64,000 nucleotides of DNA, taken from Mesorhizobium shangrilense. Its GTDB lineage: Bacteria; Pseudomonadota; Alphaproteobacteria; Rhizobiales; Rhizobiaceae. Position numbers and translations under genes: made by a program. The notes under the pieces are model-generated. The model saw only the letters and a program-made list of their open reading frames with translations, was not told where the DNA came from and did no database searches. The DNA lies in assembly GCF_040537815.1 (NCBI RefSeq), contig NZ_JBEWSZ010000001.1, positions 2,976,001-3,040,000 on the forward strand, read 5' to 3'. This document shows, piece by piece, positions 27,296-36,064 of the stretch (position 1 is its first letter; every line of letters begins with the position of its first letter).

Positions 27296-27649
27296 CTATT
27301 GGCGCAAGACTTTTTCCATCGGTTTTCCCTTGGCGAGTTCGTCTACGAGTTTGTCGAGATAGCGGATTTCGCGCATCGTGCTTTCCTCGATATCCTGCAC
27401 ACGTACGCCACAGATCATGCCGGTGATCAGCGATCGGGAGGGATTCATCTGCGGCGCCTGCGCGAAGAAATCCTCGAAGTTGGTCTTCTTCGCCAATTCC
27501 TTCTCCAGCGTCTCCTGGCTGTGGCCGGTCAGCCAGCGGATGACCTCATCGACCTCAGCCCTCGTACGCCCCTTCTTCTCCGCCTTGGCCACATAATGTG
27601 GATAGACGCTCGCCACGCTCACCGAATAGATGCGATGGTTGCTGTTCAT
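27296..27649 (-). CDS. DUF2200 family protein
   Basis: This 117-residue cytosolic protein matches the DUF2200 family well by memory of its pattern: [20 protein letters not shown], then [19 protein letters not shown], with a helical C-terminus. The length is typical for the family. The family has no known function. It is a single gene, transcribed against the preceding small protein, and not obviously linked to the catabolic operons. Confidence 0.85.
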   Translation of the reverse strand: MNSNHRIYSVSVASVYPHYVAKAEKKGRTRAEVDEVIRWLTGHSQETLEKELAKKTNFEDFFAQAPQMNPSRSLITGMICGVRVQDIEESTMREIRYLDKLVDELAKGKPMEKVLRQ

Positions 27650-28018
27650 GCGTCCTCCCTACGTCGCGGCTTCTCGGCTCATATCGCATTGCCACCGCAC
27701 CTGAGACCAACGATCAAGGCCCGCTTGAAAGATTTCAGCAATGGTTGGGCAGGCTTTGCTTTCTCCTGCGAGCGGACACTACGGCTGGCGCGTAGCTCGC
27801 CTTTGTCTGCTCGACAGCCGGCCTGGCCGTGGCGCTTGCGGATGCAGCCTGATGCTGGGGCCGATCTGCTTACTCTTTGGCGGAGCAATTTCAAACTGCC
27901 GAAGTGCCGCTTGGGTACCGGCATCCTGCAAGGCGTCCAGCCCGATTGCGGTACGCGACCCGGCCCCCCGAAGATCGACGGTATGGCAAGGATCAGCCCA
28001 GCACCTGCCCAGCCTAGC
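27650..28018. other. Intergenic stretch without a supported gene
   Basis: These 369 bases hold only short reading frames, the longest an 81-codon minus-strand frame without family features. I see no strong hairpin or insertion-sequence end. Confidence 0.4.
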
Positions 28019-28879
28019 TCACAAGTCCGCAGCCAATCTCAACACGCCGTCCACGGATGAGCGCGAAATCTCTCCCACCTGCCTGGCACTCATGCCCCTC
28101 AGCATAGGCGAGAACACTTCGGCGCCGACCTGGTTGAGGCCACCGGTCTCGGCGAGGATGTGCACGACCTCGACATTGGGGAACTGGCCATCGCCGGGAA
28201 ACTTGCGGTCGTAGCAGTCGTCCTTGATCGTCACGCCGGCCGGCAGTTCCAGCGGGCCGTCGTTCAGTTGCACGCAGTGGATCTTGTCGCCAGGAATGGC
28301 ACGGAGATCGGCAAGGTCGGATTTGCCGCGCACGAAATGCCAGGTGTCGAAGACGAGGCCGCCATTGCTTGCACCGGCGCCCTGCACGATCTGCCAGGCC
28401 ATCGCCAGCGTCGGCACGCCCCACAGCGGGATGAACTCCAGCGAACAGTCGAGGTCGAACCGGGCCGAGGCTTCGCAGATCGCCGCATAGTCCTCGATGA
28501 TCGCTTCCATCGACAACGACCCCAGCGGAAACGTTGCGTTGAGGCTGATGGAACTGCAGCCAAGCTCGGCGCACAGCGCAAACACCCTCTCGCGCGGCGT
28601 GTCGACGGTGGCGACATAGGCATCGTCCATATTGTCGGGCAGCCAGACCCGCGACCATGTGTTGAGCGGATCCAGCCGCAGGATGCGCATGCCGGCATCA
28701 TCGGCGCGTTGCCGCACCTCCCTTGCCGGGATGCCGGCCGCCATCATCCGCTCGACCTCATGGGGCATCAGCGACAGGGCATTGCAGCCGGCAATGCGCG
28801 TTGCCTCGAATTTTTCCGCCAGCGGCAGATGGGCGACGTTCGAGAACGGCATCAGCGTGCTGTTGACGGATTCAGGCAT
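28019..28879 (-). CDS. Sugar phosphate isomerase/epimerase family TIM-barrel protein
   Basis: This 286-residue protein belongs to the xylose-isomerase-like TIM-barrel (AP endonuclease 2) superfamily, judged by SLEFIPLWGVPTLAMAWQIV (a metal-binding Glu region), VFDTWHFVRGKSDL (Asp/His) and KIHCVQLNDG. Such enzymes isomerise or epimerise keto-sugars, inositol derivatives or hydroxypyruvate. The gene overlaps the GMC oxidoreductase gene by 8 nt, so the two act together, for example oxidation of a polyol followed by isomerisation. Confidence 0.85.
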   Translation of the reverse strand: MPESVNSTLMPFSNVAHLPLAEKFEATRIAGCNALSLMPHEVERMMAAGIPAREVRQRADDAGMRILRLDPLNTWSRVWLPDNMDDAYVATVDTPRERVFALCAELGCSSISLNATFPLGSLSMEAIIEDYAAICEASARFDLDCSLEFIPLWGVPTLAMAWQIVQGAGASNGGLVFDTWHFVRGKSDLADLRAIPGDKIHCVQLNDGPLELPAGVTIKDDCYDRKFPGDGQFPNVEVVHILAETGGLNQVGAEVFSPMLRGMSARQVGEISRSSVDGVLRLAADL

Positions 28880-30428
28880 GGTTGATTTTCCTCAATGGGT
28901 TGGCGGTCCGCGCCGCGATGCCGAAATCAGCAGTCGCGATGTGGTCGGAGACGCGTAGCGCCTGGGCGACGATGGTCAGTGCAGGATTGACCGCCGCCGA
29001 GGATGGAAAGAACGAGGCGTCGACGACGAACAGATTCTTGTGGTCGAATGTCCGGCAATAGGGATCGAGCGCCGCCTGGGCCGGATCGTCGCCGAAGCGC
29101 ACGGTGCCGCACTGGTGCGAGGTCGTTGCCACCGGCATCAGCTTGGTCAGGGTCAATGGCAGGCAGGCACGGCGCATGGCGCGCGCGGCGCGCTTGGTCA
29201 GTTCGGTGTGGGCTCTGAGATTGTTGCGGCGAACGTCCATCTTGATCGTGCCTCCCGCAACCGACACGCGGTTGAGCGGGTCAGGCAAATCCTCCGACAT
29301 GATCCACCAATCATAGCTGCGCTCGGACAGCATCCTGTTGACCAGCTTCGGCACCAGCGGGTTGGCCGCCGTCATCATGCCCGGCTTCAGCTTGCCGAGC
29401 GACATGATGCAGCCCATCGGATAGCGGAAATCGTCGTCGCCGAAATAGAAGTCGTTGATGGTGACGGTCTTCTGGAAAACGGTCGGGTTGCGGCGCACCG
29501 AGATCGCCATCATTGCCGTGTTGTTGTGGGCCATGTAGTGCCGGCCAACGACATCCGAACTGTTGGCCGCGCCGCGCGGCGCCTGGTCGGTTGCAGAACG
29601 AAGGAGAATGGCCGCCGAGTTGATGGCGCTTGCGGCGAGCACATAGATGCCGGCGGTCAGCACCTCGACACGGCCGCCCTGCTCCACCTCTATGCCGGTA
29701 ACCTGGCTACCATCCGGTGACAGCAGTACCCGCCTGGCGACAGTCCCGGTGCGCAAGGTCACTCGTCCGCTCGCCAGCGCCGGCGCGACGGCGCTGCGCT
29801 CCGCATCGGCCTTGGCGCCTATCTTGCAGGGATAGCCGTCGCAGGTGCCGCAGCGCACGCAATTGCCCTCGGGCGGCATGTGAATGGCCGCCTGCTGCGG
29901 AAACGGGTGCAGCCCTTGCGCGCGCAGCCGGGCGGAGAGTGCCTCCATCGGCGGATCGGAGCGCACGCCGGAATATGGAAACGGGTTGGCACGCCGCGCC
30001 TCGGTCGGGTCGATGCCTTGGGTTCCCATGGTGTGGAACAGATGCTCGGCCTGTTCGTAGTACGGCTCGATATCGGCATAGGAGATCGGCCAGGCCGGCG
30101 ACAGGCCGCCATGATGCTCGAGACCCTCGAAGTCCCGTTCCCGGAAGCGGATCATGGTGCAGCCGAAGAATTTCGTCGCACCGCCAACATTGTAGAAAAC
30201 CGATGGATGGAACGGCCTGTCGGCGCTGTCGAGCCAGGTTTCGCGGGCTGTGTATTTTCGATCGATGTAAACAGCCTGCGGGCTCCAGTTGTCGGGCTCC
30301 TTGGGCAGATAGTCGCCGCGCTCCAGCATCAACACCGACAGGCCGTATCCGGCCAGCCGAAGGGCTGTGGTACCGCCGCCGACGCCGCTGCCGACGACGA
30401 TGACATCCGGTCTGGAATTCGCGTTCAT
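28872..30428 (-). CDS. GMC-family FAD oxidoreductase
   Basis: This 518-residue flavoprotein has the FAD motif VVGSGVGGGT at residues 11-20. A Cys-rich segment NCVRCGTCDGYPC lies near residues 188-200, and the C-terminal active-site and FAD region includes ATTSHQCGTVRFG and FPSSAAVNPALTI. The Cys cluster is shared with a subset of GMC oxidoreductases that act on sugars or inositols. The gene lies 69 nt after the binding-protein gene of the importer and overlaps the isomerase gene. No signal peptide is evident. Electron acceptor unknown. Confidence 0.88.
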   Translation of the reverse strand: MNANSRPDVIVVGSGVGGGTTALRLAGYGLSVLMLERGDYLPKEPDNWSPQAVYIDRKYTARETWLDSADRPFHPSVFYNVGGATKFFGCTMIRFRERDFEGLEHHGGLSPAWPISYADIEPYYEQAEHLFHTMGTQGIDPTEARRANPFPYSGVRSDPPMEALSARLRAQGLHPFPQQAAIHMPPEGNCVRCGTCDGYPCKIGAKADAERSAVAPALASGRVTLRTGTVARRVLLSPDGSQVTGIEVEQGGRVEVLTAGIYVLAASAINSAAILLRSATDQAPRGAANSSDVVGRHYMAHNNTAMMAISVRRNPTVFQKTVTINDFYFGDDDFRYPMGCIMSLGKLKPGMMTAANPLVPKLVNRMLSERSYDWWIMSEDLPDPLNRVSVAGGTIKMDVRRNNLRAHTELTKRAARAMRRACLPLTLTKLMPVATTSHQCGTVRFGDDPAQAALDPYCRTFDHKNLFVVDASFFPSSAAVNPALTIVAQALRVSDHIATADFGIAARTANPLRKINHA

Positions 30429-30497
30429 GGAGGGGTCCGATCTGTTACCTCGCGGGGCGGCTAGCGCGCCCCGCGTGTCTACTTCTGCCGTGCTGAT

Positions 30498-31541
30498 CTA
30501 CTGGCGCAGGCGCGTCCAGATCAGGTCGTATTTCTTTGCCGCCTCTTCCGAGCATACCGGGCTGACGACCTTCTTGTAGTCGGCGGGAACCTGTGCTTCC
30601 GGCGCGGTAGCGATCTCCTTGGGCAGCATCGGTTCTGTGCCAACGACGCCGGTCGGATAGCCGACATCCTTCTGCTGCAGCGCCGCGTTCGCCGGATCCA
30701 TCAGGAAGGAGATGAACTTCTTGGCGAGATCCGGCCGGGCGGCTGAAGTCGGCACCACCAGATTGTCGATCCAGGCCACCCCGCCCTCCTTGGCGAAGAC
30801 GAATTTGAGCGACGGTTTCTGCATCCGCGCCTGCAGGCCCTCGCCGTTGGCGACCTGCGATATGGCGGTTTCGCCCGAAACCAGACGGCCCATGATGCCG
30901 GCAGAATCATAGATCTTCACGAACGGCCTCTGCGCCTGCAGCAGCGCGTCCACCTTCTTCAGTTTTTCGGGATCGGTCGTGCAGGGTTCGATGTCGAGAT
31001 AGCGCATGGCCAGTGCAATCACCTCGGTCGGCGCCGAGAACATGCCGACCTTGCCCTGCAGCTCAGCGGGCGGATTGAACAGCAGCGACAGGCTGTCGGT
31101 CGGTCCCTTGTAGAGGTCGGTATCGACCGCATAGGAGGTCACGCCCCAGAAATATGGAATCGAATAGACATTGCCCGGGTCCCAGGAGGATTTCTTCCAC
31201 TGCGCATCGAGATGATCGTAGTTCGGCAATTCGGAGATGTTGACCGGCTGGATCAGTTTCTCGGCGATCATCAGCGGCACGAAGTCCGTCGAGGCAACGG
31301 TGATGTCGTAGCCGCTGGAGCCGCCGCGCAGTTTGGCCAGCAAGGTCTCGTTGTTGTCGAACGTATCGAGCGAAACCGCGATGCCGGTGTCCTTGGTGAA
31401 CTTGTCGAGCATCGCCTGCGAGATGTAGCCCGTCCAGTTGTAGATATGCAGCGTGTCCGCCGCCATGGCGGAACTGCCGAGCAGACCAGCGAGAGCGATT
31501 GCGATCGCCCCGCTGCGCATGAGTTTCAATACAGATGTCAT
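30498..31541 (-). CDS. Spermidine/putrescine-type ABC substrate-binding protein (PotD/PotF-like)
   Basis: This periplasmic binding protein of about 347 residues has a Sec signal peptide ending in SSAMA and a mature start DTLHIYNWTGYISQAMLDKF, the PotD/PotF hallmark. Two in-frame ATGs lie 6 nt apart (31547 and 31541); AAGGGG is spaced correctly only for the second. It follows the two permease genes. Because the downstream genes encode a GMC oxidoreductase and a sugar isomerase-like protein, the ligand may not be a polyamine. Confidence 0.9.
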   Translation of the reverse strand: MTSVLKLMRSGAIAIALAGLLGSSAMAADTLHIYNWTGYISQAMLDKFTKDTGIAVSLDTFDNNETLLAKLRGGSSGYDITVASTDFVPLMIAEKLIQPVNISELPNYDHLDAQWKKSSWDPGNVYSIPYFWGVTSYAVDTDLYKGPTDSLSLLFNPPAELQGKVGMFSAPTEVIALAMRYLDIEPCTTDPEKLKKVDALLQAQRPFVKIYDSAGIMGRLVSGETAISQVANGEGLQARMQKPSLKFVFAKEGGVAWIDNLVVPTSAARPDLAKKFISFLMDPANAALQQKDVGYPTGVVGTEPMLPKEIATAPEAQVPADYKKVVSPVCSEEAAKKYDLIWTRLRQ

Positions 31542-31582
31542 TGTCATTCCCCTTCGGTTTCTTGTGTTGAAAAGTCTGCTGT

Positions 31583-32386
31583 TCAGCTTCTGCGTTTCGT
31601 CATGCCTTGCATGCGCAGGGCGACGAGGACGATCACCACGGACGACGCCAGAAGCAGCGTCGACACCGCATTGATCTCTGGCGACACACCCAGACGGAGC
31701 ATGCCGTAGATGTAGACGGGCAGAGTGGTCTGGCCGGCATCCGCCAGCAGCATGCTGATCAGGAAGTCGTCGAGCGACGAGGCGAAAGCCAGCATGGCGC
31801 CGGACAGGATCGCTGGCAGAAGCAAAGGCAAGGTCACGCGGCGGAACACCTGCCATTCGTTGGAATAGAGGTCGCGCGCCGCATCCTCGACCGCCGAGCC
31901 CATGTCGGTCAGCCGCGCCTGGATGGGCAGGTAGGCGAAGGGCACGCAGAACACCGTGTGGGCGATGATCAGATTGCCGAGACCGAGCTTTAGCCCGATG
32001 CCCGAGAAAAACACCAGCGTCGCCACCGCCACCACGACCTCCGGCACCACCAGCGGCATCAGGATCAGGCCGAGCGTGATCTGGCCGCCGCCGCCCGCCC
32101 TGGCGTGGCGCAGGCCAAGGGCGGCGGTGACAGCAAGCATTGTCGACAGGATCATCGACGCAACGGCGACGATCAGGCTGTTCGACAGGGCGATGCCGAT
32201 ATCGCGATTGTGGAAGACCTTGGCGTACCAGTCGAGACTGAAACCTTCCCAGAGCGTCGCCTGGCGCCCGGCATTGAAGCTGTAGACGATGATCACCAGA
32301 AGCGGCGCGTAGAGGAACAGATACACCACCCAGGACAGCGTCCTGAGACCCGGCGTCGCCTTCCAGTCGAATGGCTTGCTGCTCAT
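31583..32386 (-). CDS. ABC transporter permease, PotC/PotI type
   Basis: This 267-residue membrane protein has a first helix at LSWVVYLFLYAPLLVIIVYS and the coupling-loop segment EDAARDLYSNEWQVFRRVTL. The ATG at 32386 overlaps the PotB-type gene stop by 4 nt. It forms the channel with the permease at 32383-33255. Confidence 0.92.
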   Translation of the reverse strand: MSSKPFDWKATPGLRTLSWVVYLFLYAPLLVIIVYSFNAGRQATLWEGFSLDWYAKVFHNRDIGIALSNSLIVAVASMILSTMLAVTAALGLRHARAGGGGQITLGLILMPLVVPEVVVAVATLVFFSGIGLKLGLGNLIIAHTVFCVPFAYLPIQARLTDMGSAVEDAARDLYSNEWQVFRRVTLPLLLPAILSGAMLAFASSLDDFLISMLLADAGQTTLPVYIYGMLRLGVSPEINAVSTLLLASSVVIVLVALRMQGMTKRRS

Positions 32387-33255
32387 CGTGCCGCCACCTT
32401 GTTGAAGCTCTTGCGCACGACCACAAACAGCACCGCCAGGATGGCGACCGAGACGACGGTGGCGAGAGCTGCGCCGAAGGGCCAGTTGCGCGAGGAGGTG
32501 AACTGCAGCTGGATCAGGCTGCCGATCATCAGGCGGCGGCCGCCACCGAGAAGGTCCGGCGCCAGGAAGCTGCCCAGCGCCGGGGCAAACACCAGCAGGC
32601 TGCCGGCGATCGCGCCCGGCATCGCCAGCGGCCAGACGATGCGCCGAAATGTGTTCCAGCGGTCGGCATAGAGATCGTGGGATGCCTCGATGACGTCACC
32701 ATTGACGCGTTCGAGCACGGCGTAGATCGGCAGCACCATGAACGGCAGGTAGGTGTAGATCATGCCCAGGAGGATGGCGACGTCGTTGTAGAGGAAGTGG
32801 CCGCCGGCCAAGCCGAAGTAGCGTAGCCCACCGTTGAGCAGTCCTTCGTCGCGCAGGATGAGCACCCAGCAATAGGTGCGGATCAGCGTGTTGATCCAGA
32901 ACGGCAGCGTGATCAGCAGCAGCAGTCGGGCACGTTTTGCCGGGGCGCTGCAGGCCATGTACCAGGCCAGCGGCAGGCCGATGGCGAGGCTCGCCACCAC
33001 CGTCAGCGCGGCCAGCAGCACCGAGCGCCAGAGAATGGCGAGATAGCCGGTGGAGAACACCAGATTGCCGTCGAAATCCTCCTGGAACAGAAGCTGACGA
33101 TAGGCCAGCGCCGTGAACGGCATGCGCACGCCGCCATAGGCGCCGTTTGTCATGAAGGAATAGACGACCGCCAGTCCCATCGGCACCAGCATGAACAGCA
33201 CCATGGTCACCAGGACGGGCGAACGCAGCAGGATGGTGGTGAGCCGGGCATTCAT
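32383..33255 (-). CDS. ABC transporter permease, PotB/PotH type
   Basis: This 290-residue membrane protein has a first helix at [20 protein letters not shown] and the coupling loop [19 protein letters not shown]. The ATG at 33255 overlaps the ATPase stop by 4 nt (ATGA); a GTG or other start upstream would add five residues. It is part of the same importer as the genes on both sides. Confidence 0.92.
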   Translation of the reverse strand: MNARLTTILLRSPVLVTMVLFMLVPMGLAVVYSFMTNGAYGGVRMPFTALAYRQLLFQEDFDGNLVFSTGYLAILWRSVLLAALTVVASLAIGLPLAWYMACSAPAKRARLLLLITLPFWINTLIRTYCWVLILRDEGLLNGGLRYFGLAGGHFLYNDVAILLGMIYTYLPFMVLPIYAVLERVNGDVIEASHDLYADRWNTFRRIVWPLAMPGAIAGSLLVFAPALGSFLAPDLLGGGRRLMIGSLIQLQFTSSRNWPFGAALATVVSVAILAVLFVVVRKSFNKVAAR

Positions 33256-34349
33256 TCGCTGAGCAGCCACTCGCTGGAATGATCCCAGGCGAAATCGGCG
33301 CGGTCGCCGACCGACAGGCCCGACACGGCACCACGCACCCGCGCCTTGATCGGCACGTCGCCAGCACAGCGCGCTTCGATGAGCGTGTCGGCGCCGAGGA
33401 ACGTCAGCGCGGTAACGATGGCTTCGACACTGCGCCTTTCATCGGCTGGGCGCGTGCGCACGGAAATCTGCTCGGTGCGGATCGAGATCGTCTTGCCGCC
33501 GGCCAATCCGACGAGGCCGGCCGGGATCAGGTTCGCCTCGCCGATGAAATCGGCGACGAAGCAGGTTTTTGGCCGTGCATAGATCTCCTCGGGCGTGCCG
33601 ACCTGCAACACCTTGCCCTTGTTCATCACCGCGATGCGGTCGGACAGCGCCAGCGCCTCCTCCTGGTCGTGGGTAACCATGACGAAGGTCAGCGACGTCT
33701 CCCTCTGCAGGCGCTTCAATTCGCTCTGCATCGCCTTGCGCAGCTTGAGGTCGAGCGCCGACAGCGGCTCGTCGAGAAGCAGGACGCGCGGGCGTGGCGC
33801 CAGTGCCCGGGCCAATGCGATACGCTGCTGCTGGCCGCCGGACATCTGCGTGGTGCGGCGGTCGGCGAAAGCCGGCATCTGCACGAGGTCGAGCACTTCG
33901 TCGACGCGACGCCTGATGTCGGCCGGCTTCCAGCGCAGCATTTCCAGCCCGTAGGCGATGTTCTGGCGCACATTGAGATGCGGAAACAGCGCATAGCTCT
34001 GGAACATCGTGTTGACCGGGCGCTTGAACGGCGGCTCGTGGCCGATGTCGCGACCGTCGAGCAGGACGCGTCCCTCGGTCGGATGCTCGAAGCCGGCGAT
34101 GATCCGCAAAAGCGTTGTTTTCCCGCAACCGGACGGACCGAGCAGCGTGAAGAACTCATTGTCGGAGATCTCGAATTTGGCGTCGTCCAGAGCGGTGATC
34201 TGCCCGTCGCCAAAGCGCTTGCCGACATGGTCGATGCCGAGCAGTACAGCACCCTTGGCCTGCAGGCCGGCGGTTGGCTGCGACCCTCTGCTGGTCTGAT
34301 CCGGCCTGATCTGATCTGGCCTGGTCCGATCCGAGCCTGCGACGTTCAC
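33252..34349 (-). CDS. ABC transporter ATP-binding protein, PotA type
   Basis: This ATPase of about 365 residues has Walker [10 protein letters not shown], the ABC signature MSGGQQQR, Walker [13 protein letters not shown]-loop [10 protein letters not shown] and a C-terminal TOBE domain. The only usable start is a GTG at 34349, which gives a non-conserved N-terminus of about 30 residues containing pentapeptide repeats ([10 protein letters not shown]) encoded by a 15-bp tandem repeat. It is the first gene of the importer/GMC/isomerase operon. Confidence 0.9.
   Translation of the reverse strand: MNVAGSDRTRPDQIRPDQTSRGSQPTAGLQAKGAVLLGIDHVGKRFGDGQITALDDAKFEISDNEFFTLLGPSGCGKTTLLRIIAGFEHPTEGRVLLDGRDIGHEPPFKRPVNTMFQSYALFPHLNVRQNIAYGLEMLRWKPADIRRRVDEVLDLVQMPAFADRRTTQMSGGQQQRIALARALAPRPRVLLLDEPLSALDLKLRKAMQSELKRLQRETSLTFVMVTHDQEEALALSDRIAVMNKGKVLQVGTPEEIYARPKTCFVADFIGEANLIPAGLVGLAGGKTISIRTEQISVRTRPADERRSVEAIVTALTFLGADTLIEARCAGDVPIKARVRGAVSGLSVGDRADFAWDHSSEWLLSE
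34291..34335. repeat. Three tandem 15-bp repeats inside the 5' end of the PotA-type gene
   Basis: Copies at 34291-34305, 34306-34320 and 34321-34335 read CTGGTCTGATCCGGC, CTGATCTGATCTGGC and CTGGTCCGATCCGAG on the plus strand. The unit is a multiple of three, so copy-number change would keep the reading frame and only lengthen the N-terminal extension of the ATPase. Confidence 0.75.
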
Positions 34350-34521
34350 GATGGCATGTCCCCTGTTGCTAGAGAGTTTGTTTGTGCGCGCATGCACCGC
34401 TGACCTCTGCGGGCCATTTAGACGAAACGCCGATCTGCGAAAATCCGCACCGGAATTCAGTCGTGAAATCATCGATTTACCAGCCTCTCCCGTCAATTTC
34501 GCGAATCCGGATTTTTGTTCT

Positions 34522-34550
34522 CAGAGTGACGCTCCTTGTGCGTCACTCTG
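34522..34550. terminator. Perfect 11-bp hairpin downstream of the aminotransferase gene
   Basis: CAGAGTGACGC and GCGTCACTCTG are perfect complementary arms with a 7-nt loop, 46 nt after the aminotransferase stop. The strand read from the aminotransferase gene has no U-run after the stem, so it is at best an imperfect intrinsic terminator. An operator or attenuator role upstream of the PotA-type gene is also possible. Confidence 0.5.
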
Positions 34551-34596
34551 CTTCATCTCCTGAGGATCGCGGGCTATCGATCGCGATCTCCCATCG

Positions 34597-35964
34597 CTAT
34601 TTGCCTTCAAGGCCTCGCTGCCGCGCGACCTCAGTGATCGCCTGCGCCATCGCGCGGGTGCACTCGGCCAAGTCCTCGCGCGTTGCGATCAGCGCCGGCG
34701 CGATCTCGATGGCGGTGCCGATCGGGCCGACGATGACGCCGAGTTCGCGCGCGCGCCTGGCGATCGCCACCACCGTATCGTCGGTAAAGGCGGCACGGCT
34801 TGCCTTGTCGGCGGTGAAGTCGATCGCCTGCCAGAAACCGCGACCGCGTATGTCGCCGACGATCGGATGATCGCCGAAAGTGTCCTTCATCGCGCGCTGC
34901 CATTGCTCGCCAAGCACGTCGGAATTATCGACCAATCTCTCGCGCTCCATGATCTCGATCACCTTGAGCGAGGCGGCGCAGCTGACGGCGTGGCCGGCAT
35001 AGGTGTGGACGTGGCGGAAATGGCTGATGCCGTCGGCGATCTCGTCGCGGGTCATGACGGCGCCGATCGGCGCGTAGCCCGCGCCCATCGACTTGGCCAT
35101 GTTGAGGATGTCGGGCTCGATGCCGAGCTGCTCGGTGGCAAACCAGGTGCCGGTGCGTCCGAAGCCGGTGATGACCTCGTCCATGATCAGCAGGATGCCA
35201 TATTTGTCACAGAGCGCGCGCACCTTCTTCCAGTAGCTCGGCATCGGGATCTGCACGCCGTTTGCCTGCTGGAACGGTTCACCGATGAAGGCCGCGACCA
35301 GGTCGGGATCCTCAAGCAGGATCTGTCGCTCGAGATGGGCAACGCAGATGTTGGAATAGGTTTCTTCGTCGAGCCCGTAAGGGTTGCGGTAACGCATCGG
35401 GTTGGCGACGAAGCTGTGGCCGGGCACGCGCGGATCGGGCACGTCGCGCACCGCCAGCCAGTCGGTGCAGGACAGCGCGCCCATGGTCGCGCCATGATAG
35501 GCGCTCCAGCGCGAGATGACCTTGAAGGCGCGCGGCTTCCTGCCGCTCTGCTGCAGATATTGCTTGGCGATCTTCAGCGCTGTTTCCGTCGCTTCCGATC
35601 CGCCGGAGGTGAAGGTCACCCGGTTCAATCGGCCGGGCGTGATCTCGGTCAGCTTCTCCGCCAGCCGCGCGGCGGCCGCGTTGGTGTTCCGGCCAGCGCC
35701 CGAATAGTGCATGGTAATCGCCTGGTCATACATTGCCTGCGCGATCTCGCGATTGCCATAGCCGAGCGAGCCGGCGCGCGTCGTGGCGCTCATCATGTCG
35801 AGCATCGTCGTGCCATGCTGGTCGGTGACGCGCACGCCGCTGCCAGACATCAGGATGCTCGGGCCATATGCATCCATGTCCTCGCGCGGCACTAGCGGGA
35901 AGATCAGATGCCTGGCGGCGGCCTCGGCATCTCCAGCGGAATTTCTCAGCATCTGCGTGGTCAT
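34597..35964 (-). CDS. Class III PLP-dependent aminotransferase
   Basis: This 455-residue aminotransferase belongs to the omega/beta-alanine-pyruvate group. The cofactor site is visible: GGSEA at residues 121-125, Asp262 (MDEVITGFGRTG) and Schiff-base Lys291 (NMAKSMGAGYAPIG). The ATG at 35964 gives MTTQMLRNSAGDAE; a longer in-frame start would overlap the divergent promoter. It lies 100 bp from a divergent MocR regulator gene, which probably senses the amino substrate or PLP. It may release amino groups from an amine imported by the neighbouring PotABCD-type system, but it is separated from that operon by a hairpin. Confidence 0.92.
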   Translation of the reverse strand: MTTQMLRNSAGDAEAAARHLIFPLVPREDMDAYGPSILMSGSGVRVTDQHGTTMLDMMSATTRAGSLGYGNREIAQAMYDQAITMHYSGAGRNTNAAAARLAEKLTEITPGRLNRVTFTSGGSEATETALKIAKQYLQQSGRKPRAFKVISRWSAYHGATMGALSCTDWLAVRDVPDPRVPGHSFVANPMRYRNPYGLDEETYSNICVAHLERQILLEDPDLVAAFIGEPFQQANGVQIPMPSYWKKVRALCDKYGILLIMDEVITGFGRTGTWFATEQLGIEPDILNMAKSMGAGYAPIGAVMTRDEIADGISHFRHVHTYAGHAVSCAASLKVIEIMERERLVDNSDVLGEQWQRAMKDTFGDHPIVGDIRGRGFWQAIDFTADKASRAAFTDDTVVAIARRARELGVIVGPIGTAIEIAPALIATREDLAECTRAMAQAITEVARQRGLEGK

Positions 35965-36013
35965 GGCTCTGCTTTCCAGCTTGACTTCGGTGTCGATGCC
36001 GGAACGATAGGAG

Positions 36014-36064
36014 ACTGGTGACGTCACGAAAATTGCCAGAAATAGACAAAGTGAGGATACCAGT
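36014..36064. promoter_or_regulatory. Palindrome and inverted repeats in the aminotransferase/MocR divergent region
   Basis: The 100-bp region contains a perfect 10-bp palindrome GTGACGTCAC (36018-36027) and outer inverted hexamers ACTGGT (36014-36019) and ACCAGT (36059-36064). The right hexamer directly precedes the TTG start of the MocR gene, after a GAGG ribosome binding site (36053-36056). This is a plausible binding site for the MocR protein controlling both genes. Confidence 0.45.

Noticed and set aside
27188..28060. Plus-strand 290-codon frame starting MPRPKSGHPSKQAEA
   Set aside because: The start weakly recalls a transposase accessory protein, but the frame runs antisense to the DUF2200 gene and shows no continuous domain.
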